The notes beneath the pieces are model-generated. The model had not been told where the DNA came from. It was given only the letters and a program-made list of their open reading frames with translations, and did not search any database. From Flavobacterium jumunjinense (lineage in GTDB: Bacteria > Bacteroidota > Bacteroidia > Flavobacteriales > Flavobacteriaceae), in assembly GCF_021650975.2 (NCBI RefSeq), contig NZ_CP091285.1, positions 992,001 to 1,056,000 of the forward strand: a DNA stretch of 64,000 nt, in the 5' to 3' direction. Position numbers and translations under genes: made by a program. Position 1 is the stretch's first letter, and each line of letters starts with the position of its first letter. Shown in pieces: positions 17,179 through 26,102 of the stretch.

Positions 17179-18156
17179 CTAAAAATCTGCGTCAAAGCTA
17201 ATTTTCCCAGATTCGGAATCCGTATTCATAACTCCTGCTTTTTGATATTCTGCAACTCTTTTTTCAAAGAAGTTAGTTTTACCTTGTAATGATATCATAT
17301 CCATAAAATCGAATGGATTTGAAGCATTATAAACTCTTTCACATTCCAACTCTACTAATAGCCTATCGGTTACAAATTCTAAATATTGCGTCATTAAAGT
17401 AGCATTCATACCAATCAAACTTACAGGAAGCGACTCAGTAACAAACTCTCTTTCTATCTTTAGTGCATCTATAATAATTTCTTTTATTCTCTCTTTTGGC
17501 ACTTTATTTATTAAATGGTGATTATGAATATGTACTGCAAAATCACAATGTACACCCTCATCACGAGAAATTAATTCATTAGAAAATGTTAACCCTGGCA
17601 TTAACCCTCTTTTCTTCAACCAAAAGATAGAACAGAATGCTCCCGAAAAGAATATCCCTTCAACGGCCGCAAAAGCTATTAATCTCTCAGCAAAAGAATC
17701 TGATTCAATCCATTTTAATGCCCATTCAGCTTTTTTCTTAATTGCTGGAAAAACATCAATTGCATGAAATAATTTATCTTTTTCTACCTCATCTTTAACA
17801 TAAGTGTCAATTAGAAGAGAATAGGTTTCACTATGAATGTTTTCCATCATAATTTGAAAACCATAGAAAAACTTTGCTTCTGCATACTGCACTTCATTAA
17901 CGAAATTCTCTGCTAAGTTTTCATTCACAATACCATCTGAAGCTGCAAAAAAAGCTAAAATATGTTTGATGAAATATTTTTCATCCTCGCTTAATTTTGT
18001 ATTCCAATCTGTGACATCTTGATGTAAATCTATTTCTTCAGCAGTCCAAAAACTTGCCTCCATTTTTTTATACCATTCCCATATATCATGATGTTTAATT
18101 GGAAAAATAACAAAACGGTCTTTGTTTTCTTGTAAAATTGGTTCGACTACCGACAT
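17179..18156 (-). CDS. nrdB: Ribonucleoside-diphosphate reductase beta subunit (class Ia)
   Basis: 325 residues, usual length. The small subunit holds the diiron-tyrosyl radical cofactor. Ligand motifs are visible: the Asp of the [11 protein letters not shown] segment, Glu and His in [20 protein letters not shown] (which also carries the probable radical Tyr), the second Glu in [10 protein letters not shown], and [12 protein letters not shown]. It precedes nrdA in an nrdB-nrdA order. Probable promoter box AAACTTTG lies at 18213-18220. No clear NrdR box was found in the 269-bp upstream gap. Confidence 0.96.
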   Translation of the reverse strand: MSVVEPILQENKDRFVIFPIKHHDIWEWYKKMEASFWTAEEIDLHQDVTDWNTKLSEDEKYFIKHILAFFAASDGIVNENLAENFVNEVQYAEAKFFYGFQIMMENIHSETYSLLIDTYVKDEVEKDKLFHAIDVFPAIKKKAEWALKWIESDSFAERLIAFAAVEGIFFSGAFCSIFWLKKRGLMPGLTFSNELISRDEGVHCDFAVHIHNHHLINKVPKERIKEIIIDALKIEREFVTESLPVSLIGMNATLMTQYLEFVTDRLLVELECERVYNASNPFDFMDMISLQGKTNFFEKRVAEYQKAGVMNTDSESGKISFDADF

Positions 18157-18212
18157 AGTTCTTTGATTTAAACGTATTTAATTATTGATTTATTGTATTG
18201 ATAAGGAGACTA

Positions 18213-18220
18213 CAAAGTTT
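18213..18220 (-). promoter_or_regulatory. Probable -7 box of nrdB
   Basis: AAACTTTG on the minus strand, seven of eight positions of TAnnTTTG, 57 bp before the nrdB ATG. Confidence 0.4.
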
Positions 18221-18425
18221 GCAATTTGTAATGATAAATAAAAGCCAAACTTATTCACAATTAGTGCAAGTTTTTAACAACGAGTAATGTTTTTCTTACT
18301 CAAAAAAAAAGTTGCTAACTAATTGATTGTCAGTGATTTATTTATTTGTCAAAATAATACAAATAAGCTGTTAACAGCAGTAAACACTTTTGCTAAGAGG
18401 TGTTTTTTAGTAAAAAAAATGAAGC

Positions 18426-18992
18426 TTATTTTTTCATTTCTTGAGCCACTTTTTCTAACTCATCATACCATTGTTGTCCAAATTTCCGAACTAAAGCTTC
18501 TTTTACAAATTTATAAATAGGAACTTCTAATTCTTTACCTAAAGAACAAGCATCTGAACAAATATGCCATTTATGATAATTTACAGCTGCAAAATCTGAA
18601 TATTCTTTAACACGAACAGGATACAAATGACAAGACACGGGTTTTTTCCAATCGATTAGACCTTGATTATAGGCTTGTTCTATACCGCAAAGTGCCGTTT
18701 TTTTATCAAAAATAACATAAGCACAATCTCTCCCTTCAATCAATGTTGTTTCAAACTCTCCGTCTTCCGAAGTCACATAAGTTCCTTGCTCCTCAATTGC
18801 TTTTATTCCTTCTAGGCGTAAAAAGGGTTTAATTATTGGATAAATATCGTCTAATATTTTGGTTTCATTTTTATCTAACGGAGCGCCCGCATCTCCATCT
18901 ACACAGCAAGCTCCTTTACATGCTGATAGATTACACACAAACTCTTTCTCTAGGAGTTCTTCCGATACGATAGTTTTATTTAACTGAAACAT
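18426..18992 (-). CDS. DUF3109-family Cys-rich protein
   Basis: 188 residues from ATG 18992. The frame is open ten codons further, but a perfect promoter box TACCTTTG at 19012-19019 lies within that extension. It has a YkgJ-like Cys cluster CNLSACKGACC near the N-terminus, followed by further conserved Cys (DCAYV, ALCGIEQA, SCHLYPVR, HICSDACSLG). This arrangement probably binds zinc or an iron-sulfur centre. DUF3109 proteins are widespread in Bacteroidota and their job is not known to me. No signal peptide, so cytoplasmic. It stands alone, divergent from the MarC gene. Confidence 0.85.
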   Translation of the reverse strand: MFQLNKTIVSEELLEKEFVCNLSACKGACCVDGDAGAPLDKNETKILDDIYPIIKPFLRLEGIKAIEEQGTYVTSEDGEFETTLIEGRDCAYVIFDKKTALCGIEQAYNQGLIDWKKPVSCHLYPVRVKEYSDFAAVNYHKWHICSDACSLGKELEVPIYKFVKEALVRKFGQQWYDELEKVAQEMKK

Positions 18993-19011
18993 AAAAAATA
19001 ATATTAAACCG

Positions 19012-19019
19012 CAAAGGTA
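19012..19019 (-). promoter_or_regulatory. -7 box of the DUF3109 gene
   Basis: TACCTTTG on the minus strand, perfect match, 19 bp before ATG 18992. It decides that start. Confidence 0.6.
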
Positions 19020-19106
19020 CACTTTTTGAATTTAGATTCTATAGTAGAAAAACAAGAATAATCCATTAACATCAATTGCTAAAGATTTTTTCTCATTCAT
19101 ATTCTA

Positions 19107-19114
19107 TATCTTTG
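19107..19114 (+). promoter_or_regulatory. -7 box of the MarC-family gene
   Basis: TATCTTTG, perfect TAnnTTTG, 17 bp before the ATG, giving a very short leader of about ten bases. Confidence 0.6.
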
Positions 19115-19131
19115 CAAAAATATTATTTGTC

Positions 19132-19707
19132 ATGGAAATAAACTGGAGAGACATATTTACAATAAGCATGATTTTATTCGCTGTAATTGATATTATTGGA
19201 AGCATTCCTATTATTGTTGACCTAAGAAGTAAAATTGGACACATTCAGTCTGAAAAAGCAACTTTTGTCGCTGCAATTATCATGATTGCGTTTCTATTTG
19301 TTGGTGAAGAGATCTTAAAACTTATAGGTATCGATGTAAACTCGTTTGCTGTTGCTGGTTCTTTTGTTTTATTTTTCCTTGCCTTAGAAATGATTCTCGG
19401 AATTCGTCTCTACAAGGAAGACAATCCGACAACAGCATCTATTGTCCCTATCGCATTCCCTTTAATAGCTGGTGCAGGAACTATGACTACACTTTTATCT
19501 TTAAGATCTCAATATGACAAAATAAACATCATTATTGCTATCCTTATTAATGTTATCGTTGTATATGGTGTTTTAAAATTATCTGGAAAAATTGAAAAAA
19601 TCCTTGGTCAAAACGGGCTTGGAATTATTAGAAAAATATTTGGTGTAATTCTTTTAGCAATAGCAGTAAAATTATTCGCCTCTAATATAAAAGATCTATT
19701 CATCTAA
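19132..19707 (+). CDS. MarC-family integral membrane protein
   Basis: 191 residues with six predicted hydrophobic helices. It matches the MarC/UPF0056 pattern: an N-terminal helix with IDIIGSIPI, and the conserved FPLIAGAGTMTTL in the middle (the family has PLIAGPGAI). Function is uncertain; despite the name, E. coli MarC does not cause multidrug resistance. The inner membrane is the expected location. A short membrane protein gene follows after 16 bp, then a flavoprotein gene, so the three probably form one unit driven from 19107. Confidence 0.88.
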   Translation: MEINWRDIFTISMILFAVIDIIGSIPIIVDLRSKIGHIQSEKATFVAAIIMIAFLFVGEEILKLIGIDVNSFAVAGSFVLFFLALEMILGIRLYKEDNPTTASIVPIAFPLIAGAGTMTTLLSLRSQYDKINIIIAILINVIVVYGVLKLSGKIEKILGQNGLGIIRKIFGVILLAIAVKLFASNIKDLFI

Positions 19708-19723
19708 CATAAAATCATACAAA

Positions 19724-19924
19724 ATGAAAATATTCAGCATCATTGTAATAGCAATCGCAACTTTACTTATCGTATTTAATTTTACAAAATTAGATTTCAA
19801 CAACCTACTTGAAGGTGATAGCACAGTAGCCTTAATCGGTATTATATCTGGTTTTTGCGCCATCCTTTTAATGTCGATTTATTTAGTTTCTAAAAAAATT
19901 GAAAACAAAAGTAAAAACAACTAA
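19724..19924 (+). CDS. Small two-helix membrane protein
   Basis: 66 residues: two transmembrane helices (about 4-20 and 35-56) joined by a short polar loop (KLDFNNLLEGDST) and a basic tail ending KIENKSKNN. No family recognised. Its position 16 bp after the MarC gene and 30 bp before the flavoprotein gene argues that it is real and cotranscribed. Confidence 0.7.
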   Translation: MKIFSIIVIAIATLLIVFNFTKLDFNNLLEGDSTVALIGIISGFCAILLMSIYLVSKKIENKSKNN

Positions 19925-19954
19925 TCGCATTATTTCTTCTAAAATTGAAAACAA

Positions 19955-20563
19955 ATGTTTGATGTATTAATAATTGGCGGAGGTGTTTCTGGTGTTTCAT
20001 GTGCGCTTTTACTAGGTTCTGCAAAAGAAAAAACCTTTGCTACTGATAAAAAAATCGGACTAATAGCTCATCAAAAAGCTTCTTCGCTTCAGAATGCAAT
20101 TTTCAATAATGTTTATGGTATTCCTTTTGGAAAATTAGGTTCAGAATTACTTACAGAAAGCTTAGAACATTTAGCAACAGCCTATCCACATGTTAAACAA
20201 CTTCAAGAAGAGAAAGTTTTAAAAATAACTGGCAAAACTGGCAATTTCAGTATTACAACAAACAAAGGTTCTTATAATGCAAAAACTGTAGTAATCGGAA
20301 TTGGTTCTGGTAACCCTTTCACAATAGAAGGTTTAGAAGACTATGTAGTTCCTCATAGAAAAGCAGCTCCTGAAAAGAAAAGACTACAATTAGAAAACAA
20401 CGACCATTTGGTTACTGAAGGTATTTATGTTTGCGGAACTTTAGCAGGTCATAGAAGTCAACTTGCAATTGCCTCTGGAAGTGGTGCAAGCGTAGCTGGT
20501 GACATTTTAACTTTATGGAACAACGGAAATCACGCACAGGTTCATGATGCAATTGGGAAGTAA
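19955..20563 (+). CDS. Short FAD-dependent oxidoreductase, thioredoxin-reductase-like
   Basis: 202 residues. The N-terminal dinucleotide fold is clear (VLIIGGGVSGVSCALLL, residues 5-21) and so is the C-terminal FAD segment (GIYVCGTLAGHRSQLAIASGSGASVAGDI), as in thioredoxin reductases. Compared with the usual ~310 residues, the central NADPH domain with its CxxC pair is missing, so it cannot be a standard thioredoxin reductase. It may use another electron donor or act as an FAD-binding sensor. The frame is intact with no sign of decay. It ends one base before the convergent YARHG gene. Confidence 0.8.
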   Translation: MFDVLIIGGGVSGVSCALLLGSAKEKTFATDKKIGLIAHQKASSLQNAIFNNVYGIPFGKLGSELLTESLEHLATAYPHVKQLQEEKVLKITGKTGNFSITTNKGSYNAKTVVIGIGSGNPFTIEGLEDYVVPHRKAAPEKKRLQLENNDHLVTEGIYVCGTLAGHRSQLAIASGSGASVAGDILTLWNNGNHAQVHDAIGK

Positions 20564-20564
20564 A

Positions 20565-21719
20565 TTATTTTTCAATCAATGTTGGAAAATTATTTAAATC
20601 GATATCTTTTATTTTATCGTTACAATTTTTAATGATTTTCCCCAAAAGATAATTGCTGGTTTTTTCCTCTTTCCCAAGTCTAATATACATGTAGCAATCC
20701 TCTTTTTCATCTACATATTCATCACATAAGTAAGAAATCCCAGAAACTGAACTTTCATCAGATTCAGAACCAAGATAAGGTCCATCAGCCATAGAAGCAA
20801 GCCCCTTCTTGCTATAATTCTTTTTCCCAAATTCAACCATTTCTAAAGAATACTCTATTGTTTTATTACCTATTCTTTTAATACTTAGTGCTATTACTAA
20901 ATCACCCTGCTTAGCTGTTAAAACAATTTTTTTATTCTTTTCTGGAAATTCGGGAACATAAATATCCTCATTTCTATATTCTTCAATCTCCTTAATTATT
21001 GAAATGTTATGTAATTCTATATCTGTCAAGAAAGCGGTTATATCTCTATATTTTGGATAATACCAATTTTGTTTTTTAAAACAGATATCAAACGTTCCTT
21101 TTTCTTTAAATTTATATCCATATCGCGCAAAAATTTCATTTCGCATTAAAGCCAAATCATCGCTATTATAAGAATAGACATCTCCTTTTGTCAAAAACTG
21201 AATAGAAGCAACAGGAAATTGACCTGCATAATAATTTAAAATATTGAAATCATTTCTTTTTACACCAATTTCGTAACGCTTTTCACCAATCCATGTATTC
21301 CAAGGGTTATTAATTTTCAACCCGAAATAGCTATTTGAATCTTCTTTATATAAAACAAATTCACCAGAATATTCATTGGAAAAGAACTTCCCATCAATGA
21401 TTTTTATATTGGTTAGGTTTTTATATTCCCATTTCAAGTCCAATTCAGATAATTGTGTTATTCCAGATTCTAAAGCATAACCTCCTTCAGTCCAATATCC
21501 AGTTTCTCTTATTTGAATCGAAATTTTATTGTTATTTACTAAAAGAATAAGATTCGATCCATCACCTTCTCCAAAGTGATATATTCCTTCATATTTTTTA
21601 AAATCTGATTCTTTCCAAGGTGAAATCAATTCGGGGTTTATTTTAGTTGCCCCTATATTTTGACATACTGCCAAATTATAAAAATTAAGAAAAAAGAAAA
21701 AAAGTATATATTTATTCAT
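20565..21719 (-). CDS. Secreted YARHG-domain protein
   Basis: 384 residues. Signal peptide (hydrophobic 4-17, cleavage near Cys19-Gln20). The YARHG domain lies at about residues 180-245: LALMRNEIFARYGYKFKEKG, then W/Y-rich NWYYPKYRDITAFLTDIE. YARHG is an extracellular domain of unknown function. It overlaps the S41 protease stop by 8 bp, so the two are translationally coupled as the last pair of a four-gene operon (HupE, dCMP deaminase, S41 protease, YARHG). The rest of the protein is beta-rich and not recognised. Confidence 0.85.
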   Translation of the reverse strand: MNKYILFFFFLNFYNLAVCQNIGATKINPELISPWKESDFKKYEGIYHFGEGDGSNLILLVNNNKISIQIRETGYWTEGGYALESGITQLSELDLKWEYKNLTNIKIIDGKFFSNEYSGEFVLYKEDSNSYFGLKINNPWNTWIGEKRYEIGVKRNDFNILNYYAGQFPVASIQFLTKGDVYSYNSDDLALMRNEIFARYGYKFKEKGTFDICFKKQNWYYPKYRDITAFLTDIELHNISIIKEIEEYRNEDIYVPEFPEKNKKIVLTAKQGDLVIALSIKRIGNKTIEYSLEMVEFGKKNYSKKGLASMADGPYLGSESDESSVSGISYLCDEYVDEKEDCYMYIRLGKEEKTSNYLLGKIIKNCNDKIKDIDLNNFPTLIEK

Positions 21720-23295
21720 TACTAACTTTCATTTCCAAAACCTTCTTAATCATTGCGTCTTCTGAAAGAATAATTTCATAGTAGCTTATCTCGTCATAAA
21801 TTTGTCTTACAAATTCAGCATATAAGTATTTTTTAATTTTCTCTTTCTGATTAAAATTCAACAACACACCACTTTCCGTAGTATACTTTTTAAAAGCATT
21901 CAAATAGATATCAGAACCAAGAATTTCTTCTTTTAATTTTTTAACAGAATAATCTCCCAACAATGCTCTTTTATTATCTAAATGTTCAAAAACAAAATAA
22001 CTAACAAATCCTGATTGCATAAATCTAAAAGTTGCTTCTTCTCCATGTTTTGCTTGAAAAGGAACAAAAACATCTGGCGTAATTCCTCCACCACCATAAA
22101 CAACTCTTCCTTTTTTAGTTCTAAATTTCAAACTATCGGCAACTTTTATACTATCAGCTTCATAGAGCTCTCCGCTTTCAAAACGCTTTTCAAATTCATT
22201 AAAATAATCACTGCCTTTATCTGAATATGGCTTTTGAATTGAACGTCCAGAAGGCGTATAATAGCGAGCAACTGTTAATCGAACCGCAGATCCATCTCCA
22301 AGAGGCATTTCTCTCTGCACTAATCCTTTACCAAAGGAACGACGACCAACAACTACACCTCTATCGTTATCCTGAATCGCTCCAGCTAGAATCTCACTGG
22401 CAGAAGCACTATTCTCATTAATTAACACATAGACTTTACCATCTTCAAAATCACCTTTTTCAGTCGCAAAAGTTTTATCTTCTCTTCCTTTTTTGTTCTT
22501 CGTCTTAACAATAAGTTCTTTGTCTTTCAAAATATCATCTGCAATAGCAACAGCTACTTCAAGGTAACCTCCTCCGTTGTCTCTCAAATCTATAACCAAC
22601 TCTTTAATACCTTGACTTTTTAAAGAAAGTAATGCTTTATGAAATTCATCATAGGTTGTTTCTGCAAATCGATTGATTTTTATATAGCCAACTTTATCGC
22701 TTATTTTCAAAGAAACATCAACGCTTTTAATAGGAACAACATCTCTTTTTACATTTATCTTCAATTTTTGATTTGTCGTTTTTCTATAAACAGTAATTGA
22801 AACAGTAGAACCTTTTTCTCCTTTAAGTTTTGAGAACAAAGTATCGTTGTCTATTTTTTTATTATACAATTGAAAACTGTTCGCAAACAACAACCTATCT
22901 CCTGCTTTTATTCCTGCTTTTTCAGAAGGCCCTCCATTAATTGTCTTAATTATTGCAACAGTATCCTTATACATATAGAAATTAACTCCTATACCCACAA
23001 AATCTCCCTTCATGTTTTCGGAAACCGATTGCAATTCGCTTTTACTGATGTATACAGAATGTGGGTCTAAATTCTCTAGAATTCCATTTACTGTCAAATC
23101 AACTATCGAATCAGAATTTATATCATCTACATATTCCCTTTCGATAAAATCAATTAATTTATTGAGTTTATTACGTTTCGTATTTTTTGCAGAAAATGCC
23201 GCATCTCCAAATGAATTCAATCTACTTCCCAACAACAAACCTACTGCAACAGCAATTGCAATAATAATTGGAAAATATATTTTATTCATTTTCAT
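21712..23295 (-). CDS. S41-family C-terminal processing peptidase with PDZ domain
   Basis: 527 residues. An N-terminal transmembrane/signal anchor (7-23) keeps it in the periplasm. A PDZ domain (about 90-185, including GIGVNF and GPSEKAGIKAGD) precedes the S41 protease core. The core has IDLRDNGGGYLEVAV at 235-249, NENSASASEILAGAI with the likely nucleophile Ser298, and RSFGKGLVQ with the general base Lys323, the dyad of the CtpA/Prc group. It trims or degrades exported proteins. Start is Met1 or Met3. It begins 6 bp after the dCMP deaminase stop. Confidence 0.95.
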   Translation of the reverse strand: MKMNKIYFPIIIAIAVAVGLLLGSRLNSFGDAAFSAKNTKRNKLNKLIDFIEREYVDDINSDSIVDLTVNGILENLDPHSVYISKSELQSVSENMKGDFVGIGVNFYMYKDTVAIIKTINGGPSEKAGIKAGDRLLFANSFQLYNKKIDNDTLFSKLKGEKGSTVSITVYRKTTNQKLKINVKRDVVPIKSVDVSLKISDKVGYIKINRFAETTYDEFHKALLSLKSQGIKELVIDLRDNGGGYLEVAVAIADDILKDKELIVKTKNKKGREDKTFATEKGDFEDGKVYVLINENSASASEILAGAIQDNDRGVVVGRRSFGKGLVQREMPLGDGSAVRLTVARYYTPSGRSIQKPYSDKGSDYFNEFEKRFESGELYEADSIKVADSLKFRTKKGRVVYGGGGITPDVFVPFQAKHGEEATFRFMQSGFVSYFVFEHLDNKRALLGDYSVKKLKEEILGSDIYLNAFKKYTTESGVLLNFNQKEKIKKYLYAEFVRQIYDEISYYEIILSEDAMIKKVLEMKVSNE

Positions 23296-23301
23296 AATTT
23301 A

Positions 23302-23727
23302 CTAATTTAAGTCTTGTAACAACTCTACTTCTACACCTGCTTTTCTTAAGAAATCTACTCCCGATGTATCTTTATATTCCTCATGATAAACTACTCTCTT
23401 TATTCCAGCTTGATGAATTAACTTACTACAATCCTTACATGGAGAAAGCGTAATATACAAGGTAGCATTTTCACAAGATTGTGTAGATCGAGCAACTTTT
23501 AGAATTGCGTTTGCCTCAGCATGAAGCACATACCACTTCGTAATATTCTGATCATCTTCACAGCAATTTTCCATTCCAGAAGGTGTTCCATTATAACCGT
23601 CAGAAATAATCATTCTATCCTTAACAATAATCGCACCAACTTGTTTTCGCTTACAATATGACAGCTGCCCCCATTCTTTTGCAATGCGCAAATAGGCTTT
23701 GTCATATTTTATTTTTTTCTCTCCCAT
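23302..23727 (-). CDS. dCMP deaminase family protein
   Basis: 141 residues. Zinc-dependent cytidine deaminase fold: His69-Ala-Glu71 (YVLHAEANAIL) and Cys97-x-x-Cys100 (SPCKDC) form the metal site and catalytic Glu. A second Cys pair and Asn-Gly-Thr-Pro loop (GYNGTPSGMENCCED) match dCMP deaminase and ComEB proteins. It makes dUMP for thymidylate synthesis. Its ATG overlaps the HupE stop (TAATG), showing translational coupling. Confidence 0.93.
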   Translation of the reverse strand: MGEKKIKYDKAYLRIAKEWGQLSYCKRKQVGAIIVKDRMIISDGYNGTPSGMENCCEDDQNITKWYVLHAEANAILKVARSTQSCENATLYITLSPCKDCSKLIHQAGIKRVVYHEEYKDTSGVDFLRKAGVEVELLQDLN

Positions 23728-24320
23728 TACCTATTCCAAATTTCACTATTAATAATCATCGGCACAACCACACCAATTATAAATGCAGACATTACTAAAG
23801 CCCAATCTCTTTTAGAAAATCTAAAAAAAGTTTGCACTACATAAGACAGGATTAAAACCACAAAAACCACAATCATTTGAGCCGCTTCTATTCCTAATGC
23901 GAACTCTAATAAAGGTAACATTTTATCGGAAGCACTTCCTGGTAATATTGTACCAAAATAATTAGAAAAACCTAATCCATGTATTATACCAAAAAACAAA
24001 GTTATAATTGTTACTAAAGAAACAGCTTCATTTTTAGTGGTTTTTCCAGCTGTAAATAAGTGAAAAATAGCCGTTATTAAAATTGTTATTGGGATCAAAA
24101 ACTCTATTAGCTTTGGATTTATTGACACAACTCCATAAACTGCTAAAATTAATGCTAATGTATGTCCAATAGTAAAAAGCGACACCAATAAGAATATTCT
24201 TTTCCAATCCTTAAAGGCATACGGAACCATTAATGCAATTAAAAATAACACATGATCATAGGCATTAATATCTAAAACATGATTAATACCGATTTTAAAA
24301 TACAACCAAAATTGCGACAT
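23727..24320 (-). CDS. HupE/UreJ-family membrane protein
   Basis: 197 residues with about six membrane helices. The N-terminus has the family His motifs (GINHVLDINAYDHVLFLIAL, TIGHTLALIL) and the centre has FFGIIHGLGFSN, as in HupE/UreJ proteins associated with nickel or cobalt uptake. No hydrogenase or urease gene is nearby, so the metal role here is unproven. It is the first gene of the four-gene operon, with promoter box TAAGTTTG at 24346-24353. Confidence 0.88.
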   Translation of the reverse strand: MSQFWLYFKIGINHVLDINAYDHVLFLIALMVPYAFKDWKRIFLLVSLFTIGHTLALILAVYGVVSINPKLIEFLIPITILITAIFHLFTAGKTTKNEAVSLVTIITLFFGIIHGLGFSNYFGTILPGSASDKMLPLLEFALGIEAAQMIVVFVVLILSYVVQTFFRFSKRDWALVMSAFIIGVVVPMIINSEIWNR

Positions 24321-24345
24321 ATTTATAATTATTTTTTGGGGAACC

Positions 24346-24353
24346 CAAACTTA
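24346..24353 (-). promoter_or_regulatory. -7 box of the HupE operon
   Basis: TAAGTTTG on the minus strand, perfect TAnnTTTG, 25 bp before the ATG. Confidence 0.6.
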
Positions 24354-24445
24354 CAATTTATTTTATAAAAACGGAATCGGTTTTTACACATCTTAACATT
24401 AATTTCTATAAATAAACCCTCCGTCCATTAAAAATTAATTTTTGT

Positions 24446-24477
24446 TTGTGTGAAAAAATAAATAATGCTTAATTTTG
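24446..24477 (+). promoter_or_regulatory. Promoter of the TerB-like gene
   Basis: -33 TTG (24446-24448), 21-bp spacer, perfect -7 box TAATTTTG (24470-24477). Transcription should begin near 24484, beyond the ATG at 24465, so ATG 24498 must be used. Confidence 0.75.
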
Positions 24478-24497
24478 CCCAACTTAAAACAAATATT

Positions 24498-24929
24498 ATG
24501 TCATTTTCAGATTTATTTGATAACGAATTTAAAAACAGAAATAAAGGTCAATTTTCTGCAATTGTTAGAGTTGCCTTATCAGATGGTGAGTTAACAGTTG
24601 AAGAAAAAGAATTTTTAGACAAACTTGCTATTAAATTAGAGATTTCTGCTGCGGAATATGAAGAAATTCTAGAGAATCCTACAAAATATCCAATCAACCC
24701 ACCTGTACTTCACACACAAAGACTAGAGCGTCTTTACGATTTAGGAAGAATGGTATATGCTGATCACATTCTAGGACCAAAACAAAAACAAATTTTAGTT
24801 CGTTTTGCTCTAGCATTAGGCTTTACCCCTAGCAATGTAAACTATATTGTTGATAAAACATTATCGCTTTTGATTTTAAATGTTGATTTAGACACGTTCA
24901 TTTACGAAATTCAACACATGAATAAATAA
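24498..24929 (+). CDS. TerB-like protein
   Basis: 143 residues from ATG 24498; an earlier in-frame ATG at 24465 lies inside the promoter. An all-helical TerB-type domain: SAIVRVALSDGELTVEEKEFLDKLA with acidic metal-binding-like residues, then ILGPKQKQILVRFALALGF. TerB domains occur in stress-response and phage-defence settings. Here there is no ter cluster, so tellurite resistance should not be assumed. It is probably cytoplasmic and is a single-gene unit with its own promoter and terminator. Confidence 0.88.
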   Translation: MSFSDLFDNEFKNRNKGQFSAIVRVALSDGELTVEEKEFLDKLAIKLEISAAEYEEILENPTKYPINPPVLHTQRLERLYDLGRMVYADHILGPKQKQILVRFALALGFTPSNVNYIVDKTLSLLILNVDLDTFIYEIQHMNK

Positions 24930-24930
24930 A

Positions 24931-24960
24931 AAAATCTCCGAGAAAACTCGGAGATTTTTT
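24931..24960. terminator. Bidirectional terminator between the TerB-like gene and fbp
   Basis: Stem ATCTCCGAG / CTCGGAGAT with loop AAAA, flanked by A- and T-runs, between two convergent stops (24929 and 24973). Confidence 0.9.
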
Positions 24961-24972
24961 TTATCTTTTATT

Positions 24973-25977
24973 CTATACGTTTTTCATAAACTCTTCTGCT
25001 TTTTCAACCATATTTTTACTTCCACAAAAGAAAGGAACCCTTTGATGTAATTCTGTAGGCTGAGTCTCCATAGTTCTTTTAAAACCATCAGACGCTTTTC
25101 CTCCAGCTTGTTCCGCTAAAAATGCCATTGGATTACATTCATACAGCAACCTTAATTTTCCATTTGGTGCTTTTGAACTAGTTGGGTAAATATAAATACC
25201 TCCTTTTATCATGTTTCTATGAAAATCAGAAACTAAACTACCGATATATCGAGATGTGTAAGGTCGATCTCCTTCTTCTTGTTGACAATATTTTAAATAA
25301 TTTTTCACGCCTTGAGGAAAGTGAATATAATTTCCTTCATTTATAGAATAAATATTACCATCAGGTGAAAACTGCATGTTGGGATGTGATAAATAAAACG
25401 TCCCAATTGCTGGATTCAAGGTAAAACCATTCACTCCATCTCCTGTTGTGTAAACCAGCATGGTTGATGTACCATAGATAACATATCCTGCAGCAACCTG
25501 ATTAACTCCTGGCTGTAAAAAATCTTCTAGTTGAACTGGAGTTCCTACCGGAGTAATTCTTCTGAAAACAGAAAAAATTGTTCCTACAGATACATTCACA
25601 TCAATATTAGATGAACCATCTAACGGGTCCATTAACACAACATATTTATTATTATGACTATTGTCATTTCCTGCAACAGTAATATAATCATCATTCTCTT
25701 CCGAAGCAATTCCACAAACAATTTCTCTATTAATTAGCGTTTGAATAAACGTTTCGTTTGCGAAAACATCAAGCTTTTGTTGATCTTCTCCTTGAATATT
25801 TTGCTCTCCTGCTGCTCCAACAATATCTACTAAACCTGCTTTATTTACTTTATAGTTAACTACTTTCGCAGCCAATCGAATTGAATTAATAATTCTTGAT
25901 AATTCACCTGTTGAATATTGAAACGAATTTTGATGTTCGATAATAAATTCACCTAAGGTTGTATTTCTTTCTTCCAT
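24973..25977 (-). CDS. fbp: Class 1 fructose-1,6-bisphosphatase
   Basis: 334 residues from ATG 25977 ([16 protein letters not shown]). The frame is open 24 codons further upstream, but these codons cross the promoter region and do not look like FBPase. Metal- and substrate-binding motif [19 protein letters not shown] is intact, and [20 protein letters not shown] near the C-terminus matches the family. It hydrolyses fructose-1,6-bisphosphate in gluconeogenesis. Possible -7 box GATATTTG at 26008-26015. It is divergent from the acetyltransferase gene. Confidence 0.96.
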   Translation of the reverse strand: MEERNTTLGEFIIEHQNSFQYSTGELSRIINSIRLAAKVVNYKVNKAGLVDIVGAAGEQNIQGEDQQKLDVFANETFIQTLINREIVCGIASEENDDYITVAGNDNSHNNKYVVLMDPLDGSSNIDVNVSVGTIFSVFRRITPVGTPVQLEDFLQPGVNQVAAGYVIYGTSTMLVYTTGDGVNGFTLNPAIGTFYLSHPNMQFSPDGNIYSINEGNYIHFPQGVKNYLKYCQQEEGDRPYTSRYIGSLVSDFHRNMIKGGIYIYPTSSKAPNGKLRLLYECNPMAFLAEQAGGKASDGFKRTMETQPTELHQRVPFFCGSKNMVEKAEEFMKNV

Positions 25978-26066
25978 TATAAAAAATGTGTCGTTGTGTT
26001 TATAGCACAAATATCGGCTTTTTTGTGAAATGAATAAATAATTTATCATTATGTTTTACTTAATCT

Positions 26067-26074
26067 TACTTTTG
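26067..26074 (+). promoter_or_regulatory. -7 box of the GNAT / aspartate kinase unit
   Basis: TACTTTTG, perfect TAnnTTTG, 28 bp before the ATG at 26103. Confidence 0.6.
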
Positions 26075-26102
26075 CATTGTATATAAATCAATTTGAAAAC
26101 TT

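Noticed and set aside
18382..18405. A hairpin with T-run between nrdB and the DUF3109 gene
   Set aside because: The stem is short with a G-U pair and the T-run follows on the plus strand, where no gene needs it; too weak to call as a terminator of the minus-strand gene.
19132..19707. Multidrug-resistance role for the MarC-family gene
   Set aside because: The family name is historical; no evidence for efflux is visible in the sequence or neighbourhood.
24498..24929. Tellurite resistance for the TerB-like gene
   Set aside because: Only the fold is supported; there is no ter cluster and the domain is widespread in other contexts.
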